Source of the DNA: Coturnix japonica
Lineage: Eukaryota > Chordata > Aves > Galliformes > Phasianidae
Length of the DNA: 64,000 nt
Direction of reading: 5' to 3'
Assembly: GCF_001577835.2 (NCBI RefSeq)
Contig: NC_029543.1
Location: forward strand, 1,810,199 to 1,874,198
In this document: piece after piece, positions 22,086 through 33,664 of the stretch
Layout of the letters: each line of letters begins with the position of its first letter
Position numbering within the stretch: the stretch's first letter is position 1
Translations under genes and position numbers: made by a program
The notes under the pieces: generated by a model
Told to the model about the DNA's origin: nothing
Database searches by the model: none
Seen by the model: the letters and a program-made list of their open reading frames with translations, nothing else

Positions 22086-24245
22086 GAACAGAGTCACAGC
22101 TGCATCTTGAACCTCAGCCTGAAATCTTGCTGCAGACCAAAGCGTAACGGGAACCTCCTGACCCAGAACAATACCAGCACCCAGACAGAAAAGGTCAGAT
22201 GCAAGGCTGCCATTCACTGTGGCTGCAAAGAGCTCCTTTGTCCCAGCTCTGCCCGCCGCCCCCGAGCCCCACGTGTGGGCCGATGGCTTTGGCTCCCAAA
22301 CAGCAAGGAGTTGAGCTCCAGGAGAGCAGCAAGGCCCTAAACCTGCCCCAGTGCTGCAGCAGGGCAGCTTTCTCTCATGGTTCCCATTCTTTCTCTCCCT
22401 TTGCCATATCAGTGCCATCCTGCAAGCTCGCAACTGCCACCTGCCCCATTGGTGGATGCAGCAGGGGATGCAGTGGGTCCCCTCATCTGAGCAGCTCAGA
22501 TGGTTTCTGCTCCCAGTGCTGCTTGAGAACCAGCCCCGTCCCCCTCCCCAAGCCCATCTCCTCACATACAGCAGTGCTTGTAGGAGAGCAGAGCATGGGG
22601 TGATCCTGAGCCGTCGGCACAGTGCTTCCCTTTGTCACTTAGAGAAGGAATAAGGGGCCTGACTTGCTCCCCTCCTGGCCTCCAGCTCCTTCTGTCCACA
22701 GCCAGAATGCAGAGACCAGCTGGGCTGCTCCATCCAGATGTGGTGGCTTGGAGAGAGGTACGACCCCATCCCTGCCAGACATGCGGGTTGTGCAATGCTG
22801 CTCTCGGCCAGGGAAAATCCCTTCTTGGCTTCTGTGAAGCTCCTCTGACATCCATGAACATGTGAGCAAGTGCATCACTGCCTGCTCTCTTATCGAGTCC
22901 AGCTCAGGGATTTGGCTCCCCAGCCCTCTGCCCTTACATGGGCAATTGCTTGCAGCGGATGGCACATGCAGCTGGGAGCACAGAGATGGGACTGAGGCAG
23001 GGACAGCTGCTCAGCCTGAGTTCATCACCATGCTGCAGACCTGTGCTTCCCATGCTCCCAGGCCCCCTCCATCCTCCTGTGGGACAGCAGGCGCCTTGCT
23101 GTGCCCTACAGCACACACTCTGCTCACAGACAATGTGGCACTTCAGGCCCTATGGGCTCCTTCAGCGATGCCCTACAACTTACACCAAAGCTGGACCCAA
23201 TTCTGCACTACTTGGGGGTACAGAGGGAGAAGAGAGGGGAGATCAACCTCGATGGAGAGCCAGCAGCTCCCCATTCCCATTGCCTGGCAGGGAGGGATGT
23301 GGCAGTGGCAGCAGACACCATCACCCTGCCTGTGGTTCTGCTGGCATCACATCCCTCCCCAGCCATGTGGCCACTGTGTCTTGCTGGACCCAAACTACAC
23401 GCAGGCAGATCCTGCACCAGAGTGATCTTCTCATGCTGTGCTGGCATCCAGCTCGGAGTGAGGCGGCTGCTGCTGGAGCAGAGGGGTGGTGCGAGCTCCC
23501 CAGGGCCATCCATATGGGGCCCCTTCTCCTGAAAGAGCCAGGCCAGATCTGCTGAAAACATGACCTCAGCTGAGGCCAGTGCAAAGGGTAACGTGTTCCC
23601 CTCAGCTGCACGGTGCGGAGGGACAGGGAAGTTCATAGGCTGGAAAAGGCCCCTGGAGCAGCAGCAAGGAGGAGTGAGGCAGGAGGGGACCCTGTGGCCT
23701 GGCTCTCTGCTTTGGGCTGATGTTGAGGATTCTGGCTGCACCCCAATACACAGTGTGCAGTGTTGGCAGGATGGCACTGGGCAGGAGACCATCTGACATT
23801 GGGCAGGACCCCCTCTCTCAGTGACAGCGTGTGTTTTGGGGGGTACATCCCCCCCCAGACCTTCTCCTTTTCCCCCTCATTGTGCAGGGCATGATCTGAC
23901 AAGGGCTGCTGCTGCAGAGGAAGTGGGACCTGACAATGCCTCAGTTTCCCTAATGTCACAGTGTGGGTGATGCCGGGCTGTGGAGCTGCACAGCTGCTTG
24001 GGATGCAAAGCTGAAAGGAACCACACGGCACAGACCCAGCAGGGTTCTGAGGGTTCAGATGGGGTCGGGGGGCTCACTCTGGCCACAGGGGTACAGTGTC
24101 AGGCAGGTGTAGCACCAACCCCAGCAGCAACCAACTCATTGGGGTCTCCCCATGCAAAACTCGCTCCTTCTGCCCCAACCCTTTGTATGCCCGGGGGTGC
24201 CCCAAAAGCCGGCAGTGCCACTGCCCCCTCTGCATCTCCAGCTGC

Positions 24246-24338
24246 GGACACACAGACACGGGGACACACAGACACGGGGACACACAGACACGGGGACACA
24301 CAGACACGGGGACACACGGTCTCAGGGACACACGGACT
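24246..24338. repeat. 16-bp minisatellite upstream of FSTL3
   Basis: Unit GGACACACAGACACGG in four clean tandem copies plus about two degenerate ones. It lies some 150 bp upstream of the FSTL3 TATA box, so copy number could affect promoter spacing. Confidence 0.85.
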
Positions 24339-24399
24339 CGTTCCCCCCACGCCATCACCCCTCACCCTTTGCTCCCCGCTCCCCCCCTTTCCCCGTTCC

Positions 24400-24587
24400 C
24401 TCCCCGCCGCCCTCAAGCCGCCCGTGTCCCTCTGCAGCTCCTCCTCCCCGAGCCCCCGCCCCTTAAAGCCGCCCGCCCCGCCGCTTTATAACGCCGCCGG
24501 CCCCCGCTGCAGCCTCACAGCCAACAGGTCCCGGAGCGTCCCGGTTGCGTCCCGTCCCGCCGCCGCCCGGCCCGGCCCGGCCCGGCC
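24400..24587 (+). promoter_or_regulatory. FSTL3 core promoter with TATA box
   Basis: GC-rich sequence with CCCCGCCCCTTAAAG and a TATA-like TTTATAA at about 24483-24489, roughly 100 bp upstream of the FSTL3 start codon. A TATA box within a CpG island fits an inducible gene; FSTL3 is known to be induced by TGF-beta/activin signalling in mammals. The start site would be near 24512-24520. Confidence 0.55.
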
Positions 24588-27500
24588 ATGCCGCTCCGGC
24601 TGCCGTTTTGTCTGTTCGTCCTCTGCAGCCTCGTCGGCGGCGACGCCGCTCACGGTAAGAGCGCTCGGGGCTGGAGGAACGGGGCAGCCTCACCCGACGG
24701 GAGCTGATGCGCCGCGTCCCGTCCCGTCCCGTCCTACCGGCAGGTGCCTGGGGCGGGGGCAGGGGCGGCCCCGAGTCCCGGCTCCGTTACCGGGTTGTCC
24801 TCTGATTCGGTCCCATCGGGTCCCAGCGCCCTCGGGTGCTGGTTGAGGGATGGAGCTGAACTTGAACCGGGAGCGGGGCTCTGCTGCTGGTTCCGGAGGC
24901 TCCTGGACCTTCTCCATCTTTTTTGCCTCTGTCAGCATCGGTTGTGGGGCACAGCAGTGGGCAGTGAGTGCCCTGCTGGGCAGTGTGACCCTGCTGACAC
25001 AGGGCAATGCCACGCATCAGCCCGCTGTCCCGGCTCCAGCACGGGGCTGGAGGTGAATGCAACCATTGGAGCTGCCCATCCTGCAAGGAGTCCAATAGAG
25101 GGTTTTGCAGCTCATGGTCCATCGAGCTCCAGTGCTGTGCAAACTACTCCGCTAGGTTGGGAAGGACTGGGAGCCACGGCCAGTTCATGGGCTGGGTGTG
25201 GAGTTTCCAACTCCAACCCCTCCCTGTTCAGATGACTGTGCTGGCAGCTTGTACGGGCACTTGTTGGCATCCAGGCAACTTGGTGGCCATGTCCATGTCT
25301 GGGTTGGTTGGGACCCATGGGCTCCAATCACCCTTCCAAGCCCTTCTCAGCCTCTCTGTGCTCAGCTGAGGCTGCTGCCTGCCAGCACCGCTTCTGCAGC
25401 ACTGCTGGAGTTTCCATCTTCCCCTCCACACGATCACGTTTGTCTCCATCACTCACTGCCAGCATGGGCAGGGAGCAGCACTTCCTGGACAGCACTGTAT
25501 TGAGGTGCCCTATAGGGCAGAGGGGCTCTTAGGAGGTGATGCAGCCTTCAGAATCACGGGCAGCACTGCCCCAGACTGTGGGATTTCCTCTCCTTACTTC
25601 ACAAGATCCCATTCAAACACTGAGAAGCCCCAGGTGTGAGCACTGTGTGCAACCTCTGGCTTGAGCCCGTGGCCTAAAGGCTGAGAGCATGGCAAGTGAT
25701 ACAGCCAGGGAAGCCCAGAGGATGTAGTGCCTGGGGGGTCCCCACACAGCCTGGGCCATGTCCCCCTTCCCTGCCCATCATCTGCTGCTTTGAATATGTG
25801 GGTACATGCGTGGGGATGGAGCAGAAGGTGGGAGCTGAAGTGCTGCTGTGTCAGTGGGACTCAGCCCCATGGAGGTGTGAAAGCAGCTCCTGCATCCATA
25901 TATCACAGCTGTCTTCTTGCTCAGCCTCCCTGCGGTTCCATGTGAGCACTGCTGGGGCACAGTGAGGCTGCCATGCAATAAGGGAACACTGGACCCACAG
26001 TGCTGGAGTGAAGGCAGGAGGTTCCCATGCATGGCATCCAATGGAAGCTTCACCTTTTGATATGTTATTGGTTTTGCTTAAAGACACGCGAGCTGCCAGC
26101 TCACTTTCTGGTGGCAATGATTCTGCAAATGAAGCTATTTTGGAGTAACCAAAGATCCCTGCTGGGATGCTCGCAGACTTACACACTTATCTCCTGGGTT
26201 CTGCAGGCACCAGGAGGCTTTTGGCTCTCACTGGGGACTATAGAACAAGGCAAGGTCTGGCTTTGCTACCATGCTCTCCTGGCACAACATGCATAATGGG
26301 AATCTCCTGGGCTGTTTTAATGCAGCTCCAGGCTCCCTGCTGGCTCTTCCCTGGAGGCCTCTCCCCGTGGGCATCAGGCACCCATGGACCATAGAAAAAC
26401 CATGGAGAGCTTTGGGACTGGGAAGCTCTAGGCTTGCAGTGTGCATGTGGGCAAGTGCTCTTGGCATGAGAGCACCCCAGCTCCTGCCTGCTGCTGTGGG
26501 AGCAGACCCAGCAATAGAGTGAACCTGACCTGGAGCTGCATTCTGCTCTGCCTCCTGTTCAGGTCATGCCTCGCCTCCAGCTTCCCCTACAGCAGCACCA
26601 TTTGCAGTGTTCAGGCTGCTAATGGATCTTCCCTTACAGTCCAGAAGGAGCAAAAAACCAGCAAGCTTTATACAGGGTCCTCAGGCTGGTGCTGAGACTC
26701 AAAGGATGTCAGTGCAGGTGCCCATAGCAGTAAACACAGCTCCATATGCCAGCACCCAACATCCAGCAGTGCTGGCATTGCTGCAGCCCCGGGTGCTTTG
26801 TGTGTGTGGCTGCTTCTGGAGAGCTGGGTAATATAAGGGGGATTGAGATGGCAGGATGGATATAATGGAGGACAAATGGGCTTCAAAGAACCATTGGATA
26901 AATTCCCAGAGGGTACAGGGCCATGTTGGCACCGTGCTGTGCTCCAAGGTGCCCAGATGTGCTGCTGGATGCCCACAGGGCCAGTGGGCTTTGTTCCATC
27001 CGTACCCACATGAATGGCTTCAGGTCCTTGCATGGAGCTGCCACCTCCACAGCAGCATTCCCTTATGGAATTCCAAAGCAAAATGGGGCTGGGGGGAGCT
27101 GGGTTGGGGGGTGTTGATGCCCCATAGATGAGCCTTTGCTTTGGAGGAGAGCAGCTCCAGCCCCGTGCTGGAATCTGGCAGAGGGATCCGTCCCTTCCCC
27201 CAACCCCAAGCACATCTTTAGCCGTTTAACAGACCTCAAACGCAACTAATGAGAACATAAACCCAAATAAGCGTCAGAAGAGGCTGCTTTGCAGAGGCGG
27301 AAATTGCAAAGGAATCACTCACAAAAAGGGGAAGAAAAAAAAAAAAAAAGAAAAAAAGAAAAAAATAGTATAAATGATTTGCTCATGAGGTTAAGGAACA
27401 AACAGGCTTTTGACTCAGTGGGATCGGATGCCGCTGGGCTGGCTGTGTCCCAAGGGCTGTGTCAAGTGCCCTGCTCACAAAGGCAGAGTGTGTGGGGCTG

Positions 27501-30500
27501 TGTGCTGCAGGGATGGTCCCTCTATGGGGCTTGTGATGCATTGTGAGCTGGGCAGGGGGTGCTGGGAGGTGTGGGGATATGAGGGGATGCTGCCAGGCAT
27601 CACATAGTGCCACCCCATCCTCTGCCCTCCCTGCAGGTGGGATCTGCTGGCTGCAGCAGGGGAAGGAGGCCAAGTGCACCATGATCCTGAAGACAGGAGT
27701 GACATGGGAAGAGTGCTGCGCCAACGGCAACGTGGACGTGGCCTGGTCTAATTACACCTACCCAGGCAACAAGATCAGCCTGCTGGGCTTCCTGGGGCTG
27801 GTGACCTGCCATCCATGCAAAGGTGAGTGTGAGGCTGCGGGATGGGGGCAGCAATTGGGGCTGAGCTCTGTGCTGGGGGTGGCACTGAACCACGCAGCAG
27901 TTCCCGATGCCGTTCTATTATTGATATCCTTTTTATTCACGGGAAGATGCCTTTCTTCCCCTTTTACTCCCCCTTCCTCCTCCCGACGAAGCCAAGAGCG
28001 TATGTGTGAGATGGCTTTACATAACAGACAGTTCCAAAAATGGAAACCCTCCAGCTGTGAGTTCCAGGCCTTCCAGATGTTTTGGCACATGCCACAGGCA
28101 CGGATCCCCTCTCAACACTTGCGTGGTCGTGTGAGAACCCACTGAGGACCTGCTGACCACAGGAATCGGGAGCAGGTCTTTGGAAGGTCACTGAGTTATT
28201 TGCTTAAAGAGGGGTGGGGAGAAATGCTCTTAAGAAAACAACTCCTTCCAGTTGCCTCTAAGGTCCCACTGCAGCCCCAGTACTTGGGGTTGGATTTTAT
28301 GCCCTGTGAAACACATGGCAGGTGCTCAACAGGGATGGGGGAGTGCAGGGCAGCCCATAGAGGGGCATTGTGGCTGCCCGGGCTCTGGGAGTGGGACCTG
28401 AGCACAAAGTGACCATGAGATAAATGGGAAAGTTGTGCTGGTCTGGATGGAGCTGGGTGGGCTCCCTAAGCTGAGGGCTGGGTGTTGCTCCAGGAGAACC
28501 ATAGCTGGGCACTGTGGCTCTGCTGGGATGTGTGATTCCTGGCTGTCCAACCCCCTGCTTCCAGGTCTGGGATCATCATAGATGGATGCTGATGCAATGG
28601 GATGGATGGAGCCCACTTAGGTGTGCTCCAGCTGCACTGTGCTCCCCTCAGAGCTGTTCAGAGCAGGTCCCAGCTATGGAAATCAGAGAGCAAAGCAGGA
28701 AACTGCCCGTCTCCCACCGGGGAATTTCTCCTGGGAACCTTGGCCAAGCAGACAGGGGATTTCCCCTTCCCCCTCCTCCCTTTGCTGTCTCCCGAAGTGA
28801 CCCGGTTGCTGAAGGGAAATCTCCCTTCTTTATCTCCCCGCTGACATCTTCCCAGCACACACCCTGTCTGCAGGAATCCCTCCTGCTCTGGGGTGAAGTT
28901 GGGGCTGGGGAGGGCTCTATTCCCTCCTGCTGGGTGTGATGGAGCTGGGTCCTGGTGCTTCCCTTATCCCCAGGTGGCATTTGTGGCCATCTGGAGGCAG
29001 AGATGAGGGGCTCCCAGCCTTGATCTCCCCCCTCCTTACAGGCTGTCTCCTCCCTGTCCTTTGCCCCCCAGGGATGCGGTGGCTGCAGGGTCCCTTTGAG
29101 CCCAGTGCTGTCCTTGCAGGGAGGCACCCAGGGGACAATGTGTCCATCTGTCTCTCTGGGAAGCGGATGGGATGGGGGGTAGGGGGGGGAAGATCTGCCG
29201 CTCTCTGCTGTGACCTGCTCTTGTGTTCAAGTCACGGAGGCCTGGAGCAAAACAGGGCTGGGTATTGTCTGATTAAAGCCGAGCTCTTGATTGCCCAGAC
29301 AACTTGCAAAGCCCAGTTCCTTCTGGAGGATCTGGGGCCTTTACAGAGATAGAATTTTTTCCATTGCATAAGAAAAAGAAATGTTTCCTTCCAAAAAAAT
29401 AAATCCGTAGAAATGAATTAGCTGGTGCTGATCTGAGGGCCAGCTCTCTGGCTGGGTTAAGTGTTGGATGATGGCTCTGTGCTGCAGCCAACGACCTGCT
29501 CCTCCGCAGCTCTGAGCAGATCCAGATGCTGCTGCAAGCGGCTCTTCGTGCTGCAGGGGCCCAGGGGCAGCTCCAGGTAATGCTTTGTGGGTGCTGCTGT
29601 GAGCTGTGACGTTGTTGTGCTCCCCTTTGTCCCCAGAGAGCTGTGAAGGGGTGGTGTGTGGCCCCGACAAGGTGTGCAAGATGAAGCATGGGAGGCCCCA
29701 ATGTGCTTGTGCTCCTGACTGCTCCAGTCTGCCCCGCAAGCTGCAGGTCTGCGGTTCAGATGGCTACACCTACCGTGATGAGTGCGACCTGCTGACAGCC
29801 AAGTGCAGAGACCACCCCGACCTGGAAGTGATGTACCAGGGCAAATGCAAAAGTAGGTTCTGCCGTACCCCTGCCTTGCTCCCAGGGTCCCCTATCCTGT
29901 GGCTCTTGCTGCTTTCAAGCTGAATCTAGGAGGGTAAAAGGGATGAGCAGCAATGAGCTCCCCCAGATTCCACAGCTTGGCAGTGGTGATGAGGAGCTGT
30001 GCTGCTCTGTCATGTTGTGCCAGCACATCAGGTCACCATCCCCACCTCTCCTACCCCCACACTCTCTATCAGTCTGGCCATCAGGGAGCTGATCCTGCCC
30101 TGTGCTGTGCAGACAGAGCTCCCCTCCCATAGGAACAGATCTGCAGGCTGGCTTTGCTCTGCATGGGGGTCCAAGCGCAGCCCCCACCTGCATCTCCCCG
30201 CCTGGGGTTAACTCATGGCTGAGCTCTCTGGCCCCGCATCGTCCTCAGTGCAGGGTGGAGCAGCAGAGCTGGCACTTGTGGCAGCTCAAACCGGGCGGCC
30301 AAGGGATGCTGGAGCAGCTCATCAGTCCAATGGGGGATTCAGCTTTGCTGCAGCTGGGGAATAGCAGTCCGTAAAATGTCACTTCCAAACATCGAGCCCC
30401 TTTTTGTGTTGTTTTGTTAAAGAGAGCAGTAATCCTCCTCTGCCCTGCCAAGAACTGTCAGAATTATTATGATTATTTTCGCCAGCCCTCCTCTCTGAAA

Positions 30501-31373
30501 TGCTTTGCCTGTCAAGCTCTGGACTGCACAGTAAAATTTGGGGCAAGAAATGTGAGTTGCAAGCTGGGAGTTGCAGATGCCAAGTCTCCTTCCAATCCAG
30601 CAAGAAAACAGAGGGAGGAGGAGGGAAGGCTTTGAGCTGTTTACAGCATCCGGGGCGTACGGTGGGTCTGCTGTGTCCCAGGGCTGCTGGTGTGCAGAGC
30701 CCATAGGGTGGGGTGCATGGGCTCCCTGCTCTGCTATGGGGCTCTGAGCCCTCCCCAGGTCCCGATTTGCCCTGCTCCCTCTGTAATGCATAGGGCCACT
30801 CATCCTGGCTAGGTGCTGGTGGCCAAGCCAGCTTGAGAACTGTAGTGAGGACATTAGCTCCCCATGGCATGCATGATTCCTGCTTCCTTATTGCTTCCTG
30901 GGTGCAGGGGCTATGGGATTGGGATGCTGAACTTCACAACTCACTCTACATGAGATGCTGAGCTTCATCCTCTTGTGCTTCCCTTCAGAATCCTGCTCCA
31001 GCGTGGTGTGCCCCGGCACCCATACATGCGTGGTGGATCAGACAGGCAGCGCTCACTGTGTGATGTGTCGGACGGCTCCATGCCCTGAACCCACCAGCCT
31101 GGATCACGCTCTTTGTGGCAATAACAACATCACCTACCCATCCGCGTGCCACCTGCGTAGGGCCACGTGCCACCTGGGGCGCTCCATTGGTGTGCGGCAC
31201 TACGGGAGCTGCTCGGGTAAGGGAAGGGTCAGGACTTATGGCCATCAATGGGGCTCTGTAGGGCCGTAATCTCTTTATACCCACTCATTGCTTTCTCCTT
31301 TTCTCCCTATATCTCCCCAGCCTCAACCAGGTTCTCCCTGGAGACGGACAACGCGGAGGAGAACTACGTGTGA
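24588..31373 (+). CDS. FSTL3: Follistatin-like 3, secreted activin/myostatin antagonist
   Basis: Secreted glycoprotein that binds and neutralises activins and myostatin (GDF8/11). Exons 24588-24654, 27637-27822, 29637-29852, 30989-31216 and 31321-31373 join in frame to 249 aa. Order of parts: signal peptide (about 1-22, exon 1), the cysteine-rich N-terminal domain (exon 2, from [14 protein letters not shown]), follistatin domain 1 (exon 3, [14 protein letters not shown] with a Kazal-like [12 protein letters not shown]) and follistatin domain 2 (exon 4, [14 protein letters not shown] with [12 protein letters not shown]). An acidic tail ends in EENYV. Follistatin has three such domains, this protein two, which marks it as FSTL3. 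Each domain sits on its own exon. Sequons at N61 (NYT) and NNNIT match sites in human FSTL3. Intron 1 (24655-27636) and intron 3 hold AT-rich islets that may be regulatory. Confidence 0.96.
27215..27330. promoter_or_regulatory. Candidate regulatory islet in FSTL3 intron 1
   Basis: Complex AT-rich sequence (GCAACTAATGAGAACATAAA) preceding an A-rich run. Stands out from GC-rich intron sequence. Inference only. Confidence 0.28.
27329..27368. repeat. A-rich simple repeat
   Basis: Poly(A) interrupted by single G residues, in FSTL3 intron 1. It could be the tail of a decayed retroposon, but no element body is recognisable beside it. Confidence 0.75.
30375..30570. promoter_or_regulatory. Candidate regulatory islet in FSTL3 intron 3
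   Basis: AT-rich complex stretch with TGTTGTTTTGTTAAAG and AGAATTATTATGATTATTTT in a GC-rich intron. Fork-head and SOX-like cores are present. No splice-bounded coding exon fits here. Confidence 0.28.
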
Positions 31374-32173
31374 ATCCTTCCTCCGCCGCGAGGCTGCGGC
31401 CGGCAGACAGGGGCATTATGTGTATACTGTACAAACCATATACCTGATATTTATTAAGATTTAAAAAGGTCCTTATTTATATCTCTATGCTACGCAGACG
31501 CAGAGGGACGGCTCCTGGCCGTGCCTGCTCACATCCCTTGCACTGCTCCATGCCCAGGGCATCAGGGGAGCGCCTGCATTGCCGCACCCCCCCCCATCCC
31601 AATCCCACCCCATAACGTGTCCTTGGACGGCCGCCCCGGGCCTATTTATTTTTGGATTGAATTCTTGGTACTCTGCTGACGTTTCTGGCCAGGACCTCGG
31701 GGTCGAGTGGGAATCTGCTCTTTATCTTTCCCCGGAGGGGTTCAGCCCCAGCTGCCAGCAGCAGCACGGAACGGAGCGAGGAGCAGCGCCACGTTTGTGA
31801 TGGATAGATCTCTATTTTTCTATGTTGGTTTTTTTTTTCTCCTGCGGTTTTTATAGCGACTGATTACATTTAAGCTTCTCCCCTGCCCACCAAGACCCAG
31901 CTTCCAGAAGGAGGCAAGGCTGGAGCTGCCCTGAGGTGCTCCGGTCTCTATTCCCAGCATCGCTGCTGCTTGTCCTTTATCCATCCATGGCCAAACCCAT
32001 ATGGAAGGCAGGGGGCTGCTGGGACACCCAGCCCTGCATCCCCCCTCCCTTTTAACACCTTCTGTATTTATTTTAACTTCCTCTCTCTCTTATTGTTGTG
32101 TGTGTACGTTGTGATCCGTGTACGAACCATCTCATCTCTTGACACCTCGCCTTTATATGAATGCCGTATACAT

Positions 32174-32194
32174 AATATATATATATATATATAA
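32174..32194. repeat. (TA)n microsatellite
   Basis: About ten TA dinucleotides in the FSTL3 3' UTR. Confidence 0.85.
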
Positions 32195-32331
32195 ATACCC
32201 TATTTTCTATTTTTGTATGGTTGTGTTCTGGTTGCTGAGGCAGGCGTTATAGGAACGTATACATTTCCTATTCCGTATAATTTAGGAGCATTTTATGACC
32301 GTGTTACAATTTGGATTACGATTAAAAACTG

Positions 32332-32337
32332 AATAAA
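32332..32337 (+). terminator. FSTL3 poly(A) signal (AATAAA)
   Basis: AATAAA followed within 30 bp by T-rich sequence (GCTTCTGCTTTTGTTGC). The only canonical signal at the 3' end of the gene. Confidence 0.75.
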
Positions 32338-32639
32338 AGCTTCTGCTTTTGTTGCATTGCTCCACTGCCCTGGAGGCTGCAGCAGCCTTGCAATGGAGGA
32401 GCACTTTCCCCTCTGTTACCTGCAATGGAAGCTGGCTGGAGAGATCTGTGATGAATTGGGTTTATAACCTCATTTCTGGCCCTGTTGGGGCAGCCTCAGC
32501 CTGGTGGGGTAGCAGGTGAAGCCTCAGCTCAGCCCCTGCTCCATGGCTGCACCTTCCTGGGCCACCAACCACATCTGTTTCAGCTTTGTGTCATGGTTTT
32601 TCCAACCCAGCCAAGTCTGTGAGCAGCAGCGGCGAGAAA

Positions 32640-32785
32640 GGAAAAGGGAGAGAGAGAGAGAGGCAAAGAGCGATGCAAATCAAATGTGTTCCTAATATCA
32701 GTGTGTGCCGTAAGGGTTTGGTATTTCACAAAACAATTCCTGCCATTAATTGAGTCCTGATGTGCAAAGCGGAGGCTGCAGCCTG
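32640..32785. promoter_or_regulatory. Candidate enhancer downstream of FSTL3 with exact POU octamer
   Basis: A (GA)n stretch leads into GCGATGCAAATCAAATG, holding an exact octamer ATGCAAAT (32673-32680). Then come CACAAAACAATTCC (SOX-like) and CCATTAATTGAG (homeobox-like). The clustering of POU, SOX and homeobox sites in a short complex stretch suggests an enhancer. Function is inferred. Confidence 0.38.
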
Positions 32786-33664
32786 CAGAGTGGCTTTGGT
32801 GGCTCCCAGGGCGGTGCTGCTGTGGCCCCAGCTGTGTCCTTGTATGTGGGGATGGGGGAACAGCACGGCTGCAGTGTGTCCCTGCCTGTGGGATGGGTGT
32901 TAGGGAGCAGCTAACACCATGGGGCTCTTGGTGCCATGCAGGTTTGCAGGAGCTGGGGTGGCTGCATCTCACAGTACTGACATCATGGCTCTGGTGCTGA
33001 CCCACACCATGCAGCAGGAATGGGCTGCAGCAATGACATGCAGCAATGCCAGTGAGCAAAAGATTTCACCTTCCAGAACAGCTCTGGGAGTCAGGCGTCT
33101 CCTTCCCCTGGTCTCTGGGTGGTCTGGGGTGAGCTGGGACACATCAGCAGTGAGAACACCCCGGGGCTGGCAGCCCTGCTCTGGCATCATCCTCCCATGG
33201 GACCCATAGAGATCTGAGGTTCCCCTGGCTCTCCATCCTTTGCTGGACAACCCAGGTGTCCCCAAGGCCACCACTGGGCTCCCTGCTGTACAAACCATGA
33301 GGTTGCAGACTGTGTGTAGTGAGGTTGTCTCTTGGTCTGTCCCTGCAGGGTTCCTATGTCAGATCAGGGTGAGCTTGTGCTGGGGTGGAGAGGGGGAGAG
33401 CGTCTGTAGGGTTTTCTCCTACCCCAGAGCTGAGCTGGGGCCCCATAGGAGGTGGGAGTGAGACAGGAAGAGAGAGGGCAAACAGGCAGAGGTCTGGGAA
33501 TGAGGTTTTATTTAGGGAGGAAAGTGGTGATGCAGCAAGGGGGGAAGTGTGGCACTGGAGTTCCCTGTGCAGCCAGGGGGATGCCGGGCTCCTCACTACC
33601 ATCAGCCCCCTCCATTGCCTTGGAGCAGGCAGGGAAACTGAGGCAGGAGTGATGAGCCCTGGTG
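32786..33664. other. Intergenic interval FSTL3 - PRSS57
   Basis: No supportable gene. The two genes converge here, so the right part probably includes the PRSS57 3' UTR; a TTTATT at about 33508-33513 gives an AATAAA on the minus strand some 155 bp beyond the PRSS57 stop. Confidence 0.45.

Larger units (their letters stand above)
17958..24470. other. Intergenic interval RNF126 - FSTL3
   Basis: About 6.5 kb without a supportable gene. It contains a TG-rich stretch (about 18410-18475), a CR1 fragment near 20575, a 16-bp minisatellite (24246-24338) and four AT-rich islets that stand out from GC-rich surroundings (listed separately). Open frames of 150-200 aa around 22900-23800 exist on both strands but show no domain or splice structure. 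Confidence 0.5.
31374..32355 (+). other. FSTL3: FSTL3 3' UTR with AU-rich elements and poly(A) signal
   Basis: About 980 bp of non-coding sequence after the stop. It contains AU-rich motifs near 31447-31486 (ATATTTATTAAG, CTTATTTATATC) and a (TA)n run near 32174-32194, and ends at AATAAA (32332-32337). UAUUUAUU-type elements are known destabilisers of short-lived mRNAs. Confidence 0.65.

Noticed and set aside
22862-23792. Overlapping open frames of 140-205 codons on both strands
   Set aside because: Open on several frames at once, as expected in GC-rich sequence. No domain, no splice pattern and no codon pattern favouring one frame.
24246-24338. CRISPR-like array of 16-bp repeats
   Set aside because: The repeats are directly adjacent with no unique spacers, and this is vertebrate DNA. 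It is a minisatellite.
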